Shown: positions 25,914-34,239 of the stretch, one piece after another
Position numbering within the stretch: position 1 is the stretch's first letter
Layout of the letters: every line of letters begins with the position of its first letter
DNA from: Synergistaceae bacterium
GTDB taxonomy: Bacteria > Synergistota > Synergistia > Synergistales > Aminithiophilaceae
Length of the DNA stretch: 64,000 bases
Direction: 5' to 3'
NCBI GenBank assembly: GCA_016756725.1
Contig: JAESII010000004.1
Location: 186,001-250,000 of the forward strand
Notes under the pieces: generated by a model
What the model saw: the letters and a program-made list of their open reading frames with translations, nothing else
Database searches by the model: none
Told to the model about the DNA's origin: nothing
Translations under genes and position numbers: made by a program

Positions 25914-26732
25914 TCAGGACCGTTTGAGCCGGATTCTTTCCCCGTCGATGCCCTCCAGGGAGAGGGCACTCTCCGTCTTGAGCAGGGCCTGGGCCAGATC
26001 CTGGGCGCTCCCGGGGAAGGTGACGGCCACGACGGCGACGCCGCCGGAGAAGCGGGAAAGCCTCGCTCCCGTCGCTCCCGCGCGGGTGCAGCTCTCGACG
26101 ACGGCGTGGGCCTCGACGAAGGACCGGAGCCCCGACACCTCGACGGTGAAGCCCTTCGCCTCGGCCGGAGCGGCTTCGGCCGGGGCGCCGTCGATCATGC
26201 GCTTCGCGGCGAGGCGCGTTGCCGCCTCGAGGGCCTTCTGGCCCGCCTCGGCGGCGGTGTAGCCCACCTCTTTGGCCGTCGTCGTGTCGGCGTAGATCTG
26301 GCGGCCGCTTGAGCCGAGACAGGCCGTCAGGGCCAGGTCGGCCGTGGCCGTGAAGAGGCCGAACTCGTTGCGCACCGGCGCGGGCACCGCGGCCCGTCCC
26401 GAAAGGAGGACATCGAAGCCGAAGGAACGGCTCAGCTCCAGGATGGCCTCGACATTTCCGTCAAGGGCCAGGGCGGCGGCCTTGGCCTGACGGATCCGCT
26501 CGAGCTGCTTCTGGTCGACGGCGCGGAAGCCTCCGTCGAGGAGGGAACGGATGAGGATCGATTCGGCCGTCAAACCGTGCTGGGCCGACGAGGCCCGGAC
26601 GAGGACGGCGATGCTTCGGTTCCTGGGCAGGGCCGATTCTGCCCCCCAGGAGGCATGGCCGCTCAGAAGCAGCAGGGCAAAAAGCGCCGCAAGGCCGAGG
26701 GGCAACGGGAGAAGGCGCCGGAAAAAGGCCAT
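25914..26732 (-). CDS. exported protein of unknown function, CsgG-superfamily-like
   Basis: A 272-residue exported protein; signal peptide in residues 1-32 (FFRRLLPLPLGLAALFALLL). The middle (SIAVLVRASS, RSLLDGGFRAVDQKQLERIRQ, FGFDVLLSGRAAV) follows the alternating pattern of FlgT-middle/CsgG-like domains: a receptor strand, a 'becomes-known' helix and a 'novel-G' strand. A C-terminal alpha/beta repeat (FTVEVSGLRSFVEAHAVVE) resembles the small binding modules at the ends of such proteins. ATG 26732 follows GAGGTAGG; a GTG at 26741 abutting the previous stop is an alternative. Function unknown. Confidence 0.7.
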   Translation of the reverse strand: MAFFRRLLPLPLGLAALFALLLLSGHASWGAESALPRNRSIAVLVRASSAQHGLTAESILIRSLLDGGFRAVDQKQLERIRQAKAAALALDGNVEAILELSRSFGFDVLLSGRAAVPAPVRNEFGLFTATADLALTACLGSSGRQIYADTTTAKEVGYTAAEAGQKALEAATRLAAKRMIDGAPAEAAPAEAKGFTVEVSGLRSFVEAHAVVESCTRAGATGARLSRFSGGVAVVAVTFPGSAQDLAQALLKTESALSLEGIDGERIRLKRS

Positions 26733-26741
26733 GGCCGCCAC

Positions 26742-27188
26742 CTACCTCACCGTGGCATCAAAGAGGACGCACTCGTCGAAGAGCCGTTCCAGGGGGAGGG
26801 TGACGCCGAGGACGTAACGGTCCCCCTCGACGGCGGCATAGTCGACATGGCCCTCGACGACCCTCCCCGAGACTTCGATGGACCGGAGCCGCTCGGGCAG
26901 GCCGTAGCGGATCTCGTAGAGGAGGAGGAGGAGCTTCCGCTGCGCGTCGAGGGCCGCTCCCCGTCGCGCCAGGAGCCTGGACTGAGGCGCCCCGTCCTTG
27001 ACGAGGGCCGAACCCTCGACGGAGACGGACCGTCCCGCCCAGTCGACGTGACCGAACCGGAAGGCCTGGATTCCCTCGACGGCGCCGTTGTTGCGCCAGA
27101 TCCGGTCCAGATCGGCCTCGGAGAGGGCCTCCGAAGGAAAAGCGGCGAAAAGCAGGCCGACACAAAGAAGCAGGCCCAGCCGCCTCAT
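26742..27188 (-). CDS. exported LPP20-like protein
   Basis: A 148-residue secreted protein with signal peptide RRLGLLLCVGLLFAAF. The mature domain matches the LPP20/FlgT-N pattern: a strand with VDWAGRSVSVEGSALV, then SRLLARRGAALDAQRKLLLLLYEIR, where the A-R-R-A-A-x-D-A-x-R-x-L-L helix is diagnostic, and a final VLGVTLPLERL. Two copies of this fold occur in the operon (see 28326). Its ATG overlaps the preceding stop as ATGA. LPP20-like proteins are envelope components of unknown biochemical role. Confidence 0.78.
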   Translation of the reverse strand: MRRLGLLLCVGLLFAAFPSEALSEADLDRIWRNNGAVEGIQAFRFGHVDWAGRSVSVEGSALVKDGAPQSRLLARRGAALDAQRKLLLLLYEIRYGLPERLRSIEVSGRVVEGHVDYAAVEGDRYVLGVTLPLERLFDECVLFDATVR

Positions 27189-28321
27189 TCGAGCCGCTTC
27201 CCCTCGACGGTGCTGGCTGTCAGGCCCGTCACCTCGACGGAGAGCCTCTCCAGTTCCAGGGCCAGAGCCTCGGCCGTCTTTTCGGTGACCACATCCAATT
27301 CGACCTTGCCGCCGCCGAAGGCCCTCTGGTAGACGGCGACGACGCCATCGGTCCCCTCAAGGGCCTCCTTGAGAACCCGGACCTGGCTGAAGGAGACCTT
27401 ATCGACGACGACCTTGACCGTCCTTCCCGGCATGGCCCCGGCCGAGCCGCTCACCAGGGCATAGGCCACCTTGTTGACCAGAGCCGAAGCGGCCTGGGGA
27501 GCCGTCTTTTTGAAGGCCTTGACGGCCCCGTCCTGGGCGGACGTCCCCTTGTCCCGGGCCTCGAAAACCTCTGTTCCCAGCACGTAGGCCGTCTGGGCGA
27601 TGACGGCCTTGAGCTGGACCTGGGAGCGGACGCCGAAAAGGGTGACTCCCTCGATCTTCTGCCGGGTGTAGGCCACGCCCTGGGCCTTGCCGTAGATGAG
27701 GACGTCGGCCCGGAAGGTCTGGGCCAGCTCCTGCAGTTTCGCGACATCTCCCGTCTCCCGGGCCAGGTCGAGCTGCCGCTTGTCGAGGGTGCCGGCCTGG
27801 CCGGGATCGACGAGAAGATAGCCGGCCCGCTCGAAGACCTGAAGCACCTCGCCCTCGACGGTGGAGAGGAAGGGCCTCTCCCCCTCGATGGCCTCATCGA
27901 CGAGGACCATGACGCGGGGATTGCCCAAAGCGTCGATGACGACGGGCCCCAGAACGCCGTCGAGGGCGCCGGTGGCGACGACGCAGTCGGCCTCGATGGT
28001 CAGGATGCCGTCCTCCTCTCTCTCGGAAAGGACCGTGAAAGAAGTCACGATCCCTTGAGCCTGAGAGAAGACCTTGTCCCGGATGACCTCGAAGTCCTTC
28101 ATTTCCGTGATGCCCTGCACGTAGGCGCCAAGGCCCTTCTCCAGGGCGTCCCGGTAGGCCTGACGCCTGGCCTCCTCCCGGGCCCGGTTCAGATCGCCGT
28201 TCTCGACGGCGGCCATGCCCTCGGCGACGACGCGGATCGTCTCGTCGGCACCGGCGACAAGGGGACAGAGCAGGACGGCCATGACGACGATCAGGGCCGA
28301 AAGACGGCCGAGCCCCTTCAC
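27185..28321 (-). CDS. exported FlgT-like protein
   Basis: A 378-residue secreted protein. A signal peptide (RLSALIVVMAVLLCPLVAGA) is followed by an LPP20-type opening (VVAEGMAAVENGDLNRAREEARRQAYRDALEKGLG). A central CsgG-like section (VMVLVDEAI, FERAGYLLVDPG, FRADVLIYGKAQGV) follows, and then a C-terminal alpha/beta module (VKVVVDKVSFSQVRVLKEALEG). This N/middle/C layout is that of FlgT, the Vibrio flagellar H-ring protein, though no flagellar gene is nearby. GTG start with AGAGGTAG upstream. Confidence 0.78.
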   Translation of the reverse strand: MKGLGRLSALIVVMAVLLCPLVAGADETIRVVAEGMAAVENGDLNRAREEARRQAYRDALEKGLGAYVQGITEMKDFEVIRDKVFSQAQGIVTSFTVLSEREEDGILTIEADCVVATGALDGVLGPVVIDALGNPRVMVLVDEAIEGERPFLSTVEGEVLQVFERAGYLLVDPGQAGTLDKRQLDLARETGDVAKLQELAQTFRADVLIYGKAQGVAYTRQKIEGVTLFGVRSQVQLKAVIAQTAYVLGTEVFEARDKGTSAQDGAVKAFKKTAPQAASALVNKVAYALVSGSAGAMPGRTVKVVVDKVSFSQVRVLKEALEGTDGVVAVYQRAFGGGKVELDVVTEKTAEALALELERLSVEVTGLTASTVEGKRLE

Positions 28322-28325
28322 GACG

Positions 28326-29183
28326 CTACCTCTTCACGACGGAGACACGGCAGGGGACGCGGAAATCGTAGGCGCTTCCGCGGATCTTGGCGGCGTCGCC
28401 GTTGGAGACGACGAGATCGACGTTCTGCGGCCCCACGACGCGGACGGCCTTGACGACCAGCGGCGAATCGGTGACGCGGGGCGCTCCCCGGGCGTAGTCG
28501 AGATGATTGTGGTAGTCACAGAGCCCCGAGGAGAGAAAGCGCTCCCGGTCGACGGAACCCAGGCCGTAGACCTCCTTGCCTTTTTCGTCGACGATGCGGA
28601 AAGTCATGGCCGGAATGAGGGGCAGGTGACGGGCGTCGACGACGAGGCCCGTGTAGCTGCCCGAGGGTTTCCGGCCCGGAGCGGGAGCGGCCGGGACGGC
28701 CTTGGGGGCGGGCTTTTCCGGCAGGGCGGGAAGGACGGCCCGACGGACCTGCTCCAGCTTGACCCGTCCCCGGACGGTGTAGATCTCGCCGTCCCAGAAG
28801 GCCTCGAGGATCTCGACGTTTTTGATCATCCCCTGCACTTCGGTGCGGACCACGTCGCTGGCCATGAAGTCCCTCATCGTCGTCCGCGAGTCGACGCGGA
28901 CGCCCTGGAGGAACTCGAGGAGGTTCCGCTGGAGATCGACGACGGCTCCGCGGCGGGCCAGGAGCTTGCCCTGGGCCGTATCGGCCTTTCCCGCCGGGGC
29001 GACGGCCTCGCCCTGGGCCTCGATGTAGCCCTCGGTCCAGTCGATGCGGGCCCGCTCCGTCTCATCGACGACGGTCGTCTCCGGCGGGGCCGGGGTCACC
29101 TCGGCCGTGACGGTCTCCTGGGCCCCAAGGCTGAGAGGAAACAGCATCACCACAAGGACGAGAAACGCAACTCTTCTGATCAC
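28326..29183 (-). CDS. exported LPP20-like protein, first gene of envelope operon
   Basis: A 285-residue secreted protein with signal peptide IRRVAFLVLVVMLFPLSLG. An LPP20-like domain at about residues 40-140 shows EGYIEAQGEAV, LARRGAVVDLQRNLLEFLQGVRV and VRGRVKLEQVRRAV. A Pro/Ala-rich linker follows (EKPAPKAVPAAPAPGRKPSG). The C-terminal part (YTGLVVDARHLPLIPAMTF onward) resembles domains found next to LPP20-type repeats. GTG 29183 was chosen for its AAGGAGAG site. It starts the eight-gene operon; no clear promoter was found upstream. Confidence 0.78.
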   Translation of the reverse strand: MIRRVAFLVLVVMLFPLSLGAQETVTAEVTPAPPETTVVDETERARIDWTEGYIEAQGEAVAPAGKADTAQGKLLARRGAVVDLQRNLLEFLQGVRVDSRTTMRDFMASDVVRTEVQGMIKNVEILEAFWDGEIYTVRGRVKLEQVRRAVLPALPEKPAPKAVPAAPAPGRKPSGSYTGLVVDARHLPLIPAMTFRIVDEKGKEVYGLGSVDRERFLSSGLCDYHNHLDYARGAPRVTDSPLVVKAVRVVGPQNVDLVVSNGDAAKIRGSAYDFRVPCRVSVVKR

Positions 29184-29263
29184 GGGACTCTCTCCTTCCC
29201 TGCCGACAACGGCTCCATCGTCATCCACGATCCTGCCTCTCCGACCTGCTAAAGACTAAAACT

Positions 29264-29290
29264 CTTCCTGTTTCACTTTAGCACAGGAAG
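29264..29290 (-). terminator. terminator after the DUF4412 gene
   Basis: An 8-bp stem CTTCCTGT/ACAGGAAG (29264-29271, 29283-29290) is followed on the minus strand by AGTTTTAG, 35 bases past the stop at 29325. It separates this gene from the envelope operon. Confidence 0.55.
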
Positions 29291-29324
29291 AAAAAGGGAA
29301 CGACAGATGTAGGCAATATCCAGA

Positions 29325-29924
29325 TCAGAAACCGGGAATCTCAAGCCTGCTGTAGCCGGCGGGAATCTCGAAGCGCGACTCCGTCACCGATCCGACGACG
29401 ATGTTGCGGTAAAGGACCGTCGACGTCCCCTCCGGGGACTGGCTGACGGCCTTGAGGGGAAAACCGAGCTCCTTGGAGAACCAGATCAGCGTCGACGTCT
29501 CGGGCGATTCGGGATCGACGAGGCGGATCTTCTCGCAGAGGAAGCCTTCGACCGTCTCCTGGCCCAGCTCCTCCATCTTCATGGTCTTTTCGCCGTCACC
29601 GTCTTCCTGGAGCGACTCAAGGTCCATCGGCGCCATGGTGGCTCCGGGGGAGGCGTCCTTGCCCATCTCCATGTAGGCCTTCTGGTCATGGATGAGGATG
29701 AGGACCGTCCCCTCCCTGCCCTCGGTGATGACGTCCGTCCTGCCCATCGGACCGGTCAGCTCCTGGCGCTGCTTCTCGCCGAGGACATAGATCTTGCCCG
29801 TCATGGCCCCCATGGGGCCTTCGATCTCCATGGCGGCCTCGAAATTGGCGGCCCATCCCGCCGGAACGAGGAGGAAGAGAGAGAAAAAAACGGAGAGGAA
29901 AAACCTGATAAACGATCCTTTCAC
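29325..29924 (-). CDS. exported DUF4412-like (LolA-fold) protein
   Basis: A 199-residue exported protein. The signal peptide (FIRFFLSVFFSLFLLVPAGWA) is followed by a single beta-rich domain. Its features (GKIYVLGEKQRQELTGPMG, an EEGLSTMKM-type stretch, then a VEGFLCEKIRLV disulfide-free core) resemble DUF4412/LolA-like sensors of lipids. GTG 29922-29924 with GGGAGG upstream was chosen over a longer frame that would overlap the promoter. Monocistronic. A lipoprotein-carrier or outer-membrane-stress role is possible but unproven. Confidence 0.72.
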   Translation of the reverse strand: MKGSFIRFFLSVFFSLFLLVPAGWAANFEAAMEIEGPMGAMTGKIYVLGEKQRQELTGPMGRTDVITEGREGTVLILIHDQKAYMEMGKDASPGATMAPMDLESLQEDGDGEKTMKMEELGQETVEGFLCEKIRLVDPESPETSTLIWFSKELGFPLKAVSQSPEGTSTVLYRNIVVGSVTESRFEIPAGYSRLEIPGF

Positions 29925-29960
29925 GGCACATAGCCTCCCTTTTAAACGTTCTTGTTTCAG

Positions 29961-29990
29961 AGTGTAAGGCCTGAAGCGGCAGGGACACAA
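29961..29990 (-). promoter_or_regulatory. promoter of the DUF4412 gene
   Basis: Minus strand TTGTGT (29985-29990), 18-base spacer, TACACT (29961-29966), upstream of the GTG at 29924. Divergent to it, a TATAGT at 30081-30086 is a possible -10 for the diguanylate cyclase gene. Confidence 0.5.
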
Positions 29991-30117
29991 CAGGGGACGT
30001 GAAATTAAAGGGACGGACCTGACGAATAAGGCAAAGGCCCTGTAAGTGCTGAAGGGAAAGAATTCCGTTCAGGAAAATGCTATAGTGAGAGAATCATCAC
30101 GGAAAGGCAGGACCGCC

Positions 30118-31686
30118 ATGAGAGGTTCTCCCGGCGTCGTCAGAAAAGCCCTGATCTCCGTCATCCCGGGCCTTGTCCTCGTCCTGGGCTTCCTGCTCCT
30201 TTTCGGCCTCTCCCTGGACCACAGAAGCCGCCGCGAGACCTATCTGGAGGACCGGACGCGGGAGACGATCAACAGCCTCTGGGCCATCATCGGCGCCCTC
30301 CGCCCCTTCGCCGAGTCCGTCATCGAGGGAAACGTCTCCTCCCTGGACACGAAGGCCGCCGTAGAGGCCGCCATGGACGCCGGCGCCGGTCCCTACCGGA
30401 ACACCTTGGGAAACACCCTCCGTCGAACCCTGAAGGCCCCTTACGACGTGATCTGCTCCAAGGGTTTCCATCAGCTGCAGATCTGTTTCCCCGATTCGAC
30501 GGCCTTCGTCAGCTTTCTGGCCGGGTGCTCCGACGAGACGACTCCGGCGGAGGCGAAAACGAGCTTTCTCGTCGAGCTCGCCAATGCCTCCCTTCACCCC
30601 GTCGAGGGCTTCGAGACGGGCCAGACGCTTTCAGGGTACTTCTTCGTCTATCCTTTGGCCTCGGCGGAGGGGCGCCCTCTGGGAGCGGTCAAGCTGGGCC
30701 TCTGTCCCAACACGATCCTCCCCCTTCTGGAGGACCTGATGGGAGGCACCTTCTTCGTCCTGCTGCCCCAGAAGGAGCTGGAGGACGAGGGCGTCCTTCC
30801 GTCGCGGAAAAACCTGATCCCCTTCCCGGGACTGGCAGACTTTCTCGTCCCCGACACCCTCCTCTCGCACCACCGGTCGGCGAAAGGGCCGGGCCTGAAG
30901 ACGATCGAGACCCTCTGCGGCAACCTCGGCCCCGCCGAGAGGGCCCTCCTTGGGGACCGGATCGCCTTCTCGACTCCCCAGAACGCCGCCCCTAGTCCTT
31001 TTCGATTGACCTTCATCCCCCTTCTTTCCTTCAAGGGGGAGCTCGTGGCCTATCTGGCCGGATTCATTCCCGACGGCACCCTCCAGGCCCAGGAGCAGCT
31101 CTACTCGGTCCTCCTCGCCGGGACGGCCCTGACCTTCGCCCTGCTGGCCCTTCTGCTCTGGTTCTCGCTGCGCAACCACCTGACCGTCGCCAGCCTCGCC
31201 ACCTGGGACGCCCTGACGGGGGCCATGTTCCGCGAGCCCTTCCTCCGCGAAGCAGAGCGGGAGGTGGCCCGAAGTCTCCGCCATGGCCACCCGCTCTCGT
31301 GGATCATGTTCGATATCGATCATTTCAAGGAGGTCAACGACACTCTGGGACACGCCGCCGGCGACCGCCTCCTGAAGTCGCTGGGGGAAGCCCTCCTCCA
31401 GAGCATCCGGCCCTCGGACAGTCTCGCCCGTTGGGGCGGCGACGAATTCCTCCTTCTCGCTCCGGAGACGTCGGAACTCCAGGCGCTGCGGCTGGCCGAG
31501 CGGATCATGGCCGTGGCCGCCTCGCTGGACGTCCCCGGGGCCCCGCTGAGGCTGAGCGTCGGCATCCATCTCCACCATCAGGAGGACAGCATCGACGACA
31601 GTCTTCGCAAGGTCGACGAGGCCCTCTACCGGGCCAAACGGGCTGGGCGAAACCGCGTGGTCCGCTGGAGCGCCGGCCGGACTTAG
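30118..31686 (+). CDS. membrane diguanylate cyclase with periplasmic sensor
   Basis: A 522-residue protein that makes cyclic di-GMP. A membrane helix (residues 12-31) and a second one (about 340-362, LAGTALTFALLALLLWFSL) bracket a periplasmic sensor of about 300 residues, probably double-dCache-like (GYFFVYPLASAEGRPLGAVKLG). The GGDEF motif is intact at residues 440-444 and is preceded by an R-P-S-D inhibitory I-site five residues upstream, so feedback inhibition is likely. ATG 30118 follows GGAAAGG. Its stop overlaps the convergent VIT-type gene. The ligand of the sensor is unknown. Confidence 0.92.
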   Translation: MRGSPGVVRKALISVIPGLVLVLGFLLLFGLSLDHRSRRETYLEDRTRETINSLWAIIGALRPFAESVIEGNVSSLDTKAAVEAAMDAGAGPYRNTLGNTLRRTLKAPYDVICSKGFHQLQICFPDSTAFVSFLAGCSDETTPAEAKTSFLVELANASLHPVEGFETGQTLSGYFFVYPLASAEGRPLGAVKLGLCPNTILPLLEDLMGGTFFVLLPQKELEDEGVLPSRKNLIPFPGLADFLVPDTLLSHHRSAKGPGLKTIETLCGNLGPAERALLGDRIAFSTPQNAAPSPFRLTFIPLLSFKGELVAYLAGFIPDGTLQAQEQLYSVLLAGTALTFALLALLLWFSLRNHLTVASLATWDALTGAMFREPFLREAEREVARSLRHGHPLSWIMFDIDHFKEVNDTLGHAAGDRLLKSLGEALLQSIRPSDSLARWGGDEFLLLAPETSELQALRLAERIMAVAASLDVPGAPLRLSVGIHLHHQEDSIDDSLRKVDEALYRAKRAGRNRVVRWSAGRT

Positions 31687-32564
31687 ACGTCGGCGCCCAG
31701 GAAGCGGCGGGCCGCAAGACCGATGAGGAAGGAGACGGCCGCCACACCGAGACTGATGGAGACCATTTCGGCGAAGTTGCGGCGAAAGGAGATGTCGCGG
31801 ACGACGGCCATGAAGAAGGTAAAGATGACGATGACCGCCACGCCTCCGGCGAGGGTGAAGGCCAAGGCCAGCAGAGGATGATGGAAGACGAAGAAGGGCA
31901 GGATCAGGACGGCCACCGTCGCCAGGTAGGCCGCCCCCGTGTAGAGGGCCGCCTTCAACGGATGGCCGTCGCCTCCTTCGGACTTCTGGGAAAGGTACTC
32001 CGAGGCCGACATGGAAAGAGCCGCGGCAATCCCCGTGATAAGCCCCGCCAGGGCGACCGTCGCCGAATCGGCCAGAGCCAGGCTCAGGCCGGCCAGGGCG
32101 CCGGTGAGCTCGACGAGGGCATCATTGAGGCCGAGGATCATGGAGCTCATGTAGCGGAGGCGCTCCTCGTCGAGAAGGCCGATGAGCGATTCCTCGTGAC
32201 GGGTCTCGTCGGCGATGATCTCCCTCGTCTCGGGAAAGACGTCGACGAGGCTCTCATAGCCCCCCTGAGCCCGATCCTCCCTCTTTTCCAGGAGCTTGAT
32301 GGCGAAAGTGAAGCCGAAGAGGCGCGCCAAAAGCAGGTAAAGCCGGACCCGCCACATCTGGGGCCGCACCTCCGTCCCCGTGTAACCCTGCCAGATGGCG
32401 CCGTGGCGCCGCTCGTCGGCGGCGACGCGCTTCAGGACCTCGCCGTTTTCGCCTCCCACCCTCCGGGCCAGGGCCTCGTAGAGGGCCGCCTCGGTGAGCT
32501 CCGTCCTCTGGAAGGCAAGAAGACGCCCTCGCAGAGCGTCATCGTGAACGACTTTCTCCTCCAC
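31683..32564 (-). CDS. ferritin-like/VIT (CCC1) fusion transporter
   Basis: A 293-residue protein joining an N-terminal rubrerythrin-like four-helix domain (about 1-130: LTEAALYEALARRV, ERRHGAIWQGY, DETRHEESL, with the E and E-x-x-H metal ligands) to a C-terminal CCC1/VIT1 membrane domain. The membrane part shows LNDALVELTGALAGL, GIAAALSMSASEYLSQKSE and later helices. Such MbfA-type fusions export ferrous or manganese ions and resist peroxide. GTG 32564 lies 8 bases after GGAG. Its position next to an FmdE protein may be incidental. Confidence 0.87.
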   Translation of the reverse strand: MEEKVVHDDALRGRLLAFQRTELTEAALYEALARRVGGENGEVLKRVAADERRHGAIWQGYTGTEVRPQMWRVRLYLLLARLFGFTFAIKLLEKREDRAQGGYESLVDVFPETREIIADETRHEESLIGLLDEERLRYMSSMILGLNDALVELTGALAGLSLALADSATVALAGLITGIAAALSMSASEYLSQKSEGGDGHPLKAALYTGAAYLATVAVLILPFFVFHHPLLALAFTLAGGVAVIVIFTFFMAVVRDISFRRNFAEMVSISLGVAAVSFLIGLAARRFLGADV

Positions 32565-32598
32565 CCCTCCCACTCCTTTCCTGACGGCCCCGCCCGAG

Positions 32599-33207
32599 CT
32601 AGGAGCGGGGGACCCTGTTGGCGAAACAGTCCTGACAGAGGGCACGTCCCCGATGAAGGCGCATCTTCGTCTCCATGACCTTCTCGCCGCAGGCCTCGCA
32701 GAGCCGGCTCGGCTCCATGGGAGCGTGAGGCGGCGCGTCGAACAGGACGGGACCGACGAGAAAGAGTGACTCCAGATCGGCCTCCATGAGGGCCCGAGCC
32801 CTCCCGTCGCGAAGCTCGGCGAAGGCCCGGCGCTCGTCGTCGCTCAAGGTGCCGGCGTTGCTCCGGACCTGGAAGACCCTATAGGCGTCGCTTTGCTCCT
32901 CAGGCTGGGGTCTGGGAACGATCCGGACGGCCTTGCCGTCGCGGCGGCGGTAGAAGCTGAAGGCCGTCTTGCCCACGTTGCGGATGATCAGATTGCCCTT
33001 GCCCACGGTGCAGCCCGTCAGGAACTGGACGGCGTCGACGGCGCAGTTGTCCGACTCGGCGACGGCAACGATCTCCTCGTCCCCGCAGTGGCCGACCTCG
33101 CAAAGAGCGAGCTCGGCCAGCCGAACGCCCATGGCGAGACCGGGACACCAGTGACCGTGGAAGGCCACGACGGCCTCCAAGGTCTTTTGATTCAGTGCCG
33201 TTCCCAT
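32599..33207 (-). CDS. FmdE-family protein with C-terminal zinc finger
   Basis: A 202-residue protein of the FmdE (formylmethanofuran dehydrogenase subunit E-like) family. The characteristic opening FHGHWCPGLAMG, DNCAVDAVQFLTGCT and VGKTAFSFYRR are present, with conserved Cys, Asp and His around a metal site. A C-terminal C-x2-C...C-x2-C zinc ribbon (CEACGEKV...CQDC) follows. In non-methanogens such proteins are linked to molybdenum enzymes or cofactor handling. ATG 33207 follows GGAGGAG; it is co-directional with the ferritin/VIT gene 34 bases on. Confidence 0.87.
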   Translation of the reverse strand: MGTALNQKTLEAVVAFHGHWCPGLAMGVRLAELALCEVGHCGDEEIVAVAESDNCAVDAVQFLTGCTVGKGNLIIRNVGKTAFSFYRRRDGKAVRIVPRPQPEEQSDAYRVFQVRSNAGTLSDDERRAFAELRDGRARALMEADLESLFLVGPVLFDAPPHAPMEPSRLCEACGEKVMETKMRLHRGRALCQDCFANRVPRS

Positions 33208-33269
33208 CGTGTTCTCCTCCTCCTCATCGCCTTGATGATTTCTGATCCTCTTGATCGGCGTCATCTGGA

Positions 33270-34239
33270 CGGAGACGGGCCCAGGCCCTCACCGATCTCA
33301 GTGAAAACCTCCTTGTCCTTGGTGCGCCTCCCCTTCTCTGCGCGCCGACGAGGCCTTCCGTCACCTCGTCGGCGTGTCCTTCCCGAAGGAAGCCTCTTTA
33401 GGAAGACTTCCCCGAAAGACTCCGTCCCGACGATCAGGCCCCTCTGTGGCTTGAGGCCAGGGACAAGAGGCCTGACGGCCTCCTCCTGATTCTCCTCAAT
33501 GGCATCTCCGGGGAAGACCTTCGAAGCGCGACTCGGCGGAGCGGAAGCCCCTTCCCGGCCCTCTTCGAGGCCTCCGCCGACGGCATTCTCCTCTTTAGAC
33601 GTCGAGGGAACCCTCCTCGACGTCAATTCCAGCCTCTGCCGGGCCCTGGGCCGGGCTCCCCCCGAACTGTACCACAAAAACGTCGCCGACCTTCTGGCTC
33701 TCGCCGACAGGTCCTTCCTTCAAAAGGTCGTCCTTGGGGCTGCGGAGGGTTCCATCCGGTCAAGGAGGAGCGCCTCCGTCTGGCTCTCGACATGAATCGT
33801 CACGGCATCTGGGATTTCAACCTCGCAAGAGACGGAATCCACCTCACCCCCGGCTGATTCCCGCCTTCTGGGACTGCCCGTCCGGGAAGAGCCCCTGCCC
33901 TGGACGGGCTTCTACGAACGGCTTCACCCCAAGGATCAGGAGGAGACGGACGGCCTCGATCGCGAAGGGCTGACGGGAGAGCGACCCCTCTCCCCGGAAT
34001 GCCGCTTTTGCACCGTCAAGGGAGACTGGCACCGGCTCCTCGTCCGGAGCCGTCTTGCCGATCGCCTGAGGCAGGCCCTTTCGGACGTCATCGCCTCCCC
34101 CGATCAGCCCGTGACGGCCAGCTTCGGCGTGACCCAGCGGAAGGGGGGCTCTCCCTTTTCGACCTCTTCGAGCGGGCCCACCGGGCCATGGGCCGGGCCA
34201 AAAGGCTCGGCAAGGATCCTGTCATGGGCTGGAGCGTCC
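33270..34239 (+). pseudogene. decayed PAS/GGDEF sensor gene
   Basis: No open frame spans this 970-base stretch, yet coding-like segments of one protein occur in order across frames. They are DDQAPLWLEARDKRPDGLL, FPALFEASADGILLF, DVNSSLCRALGRAPPELY, RLRLALDMNRHGIWDFNLA (PAS domains), then PVTASFGVTQ and LFERAHRAMGRAKRLGKDP, which match the end of a GGDEF domain. The GGDEF core between RLADRLRQAL and VTASFGV is missing. At least four frameshifts and one deletion are needed, so it is a dead diguanylate cyclase. Long antisense frames here are shadows. The decayed gene abuts thiE. Confidence 0.75.

Noticed and set aside
33261-33677. 138-codon minus-strand frame
   Set aside because: Low complexity, antisense to the sensor pseudogene; no ribosome site.
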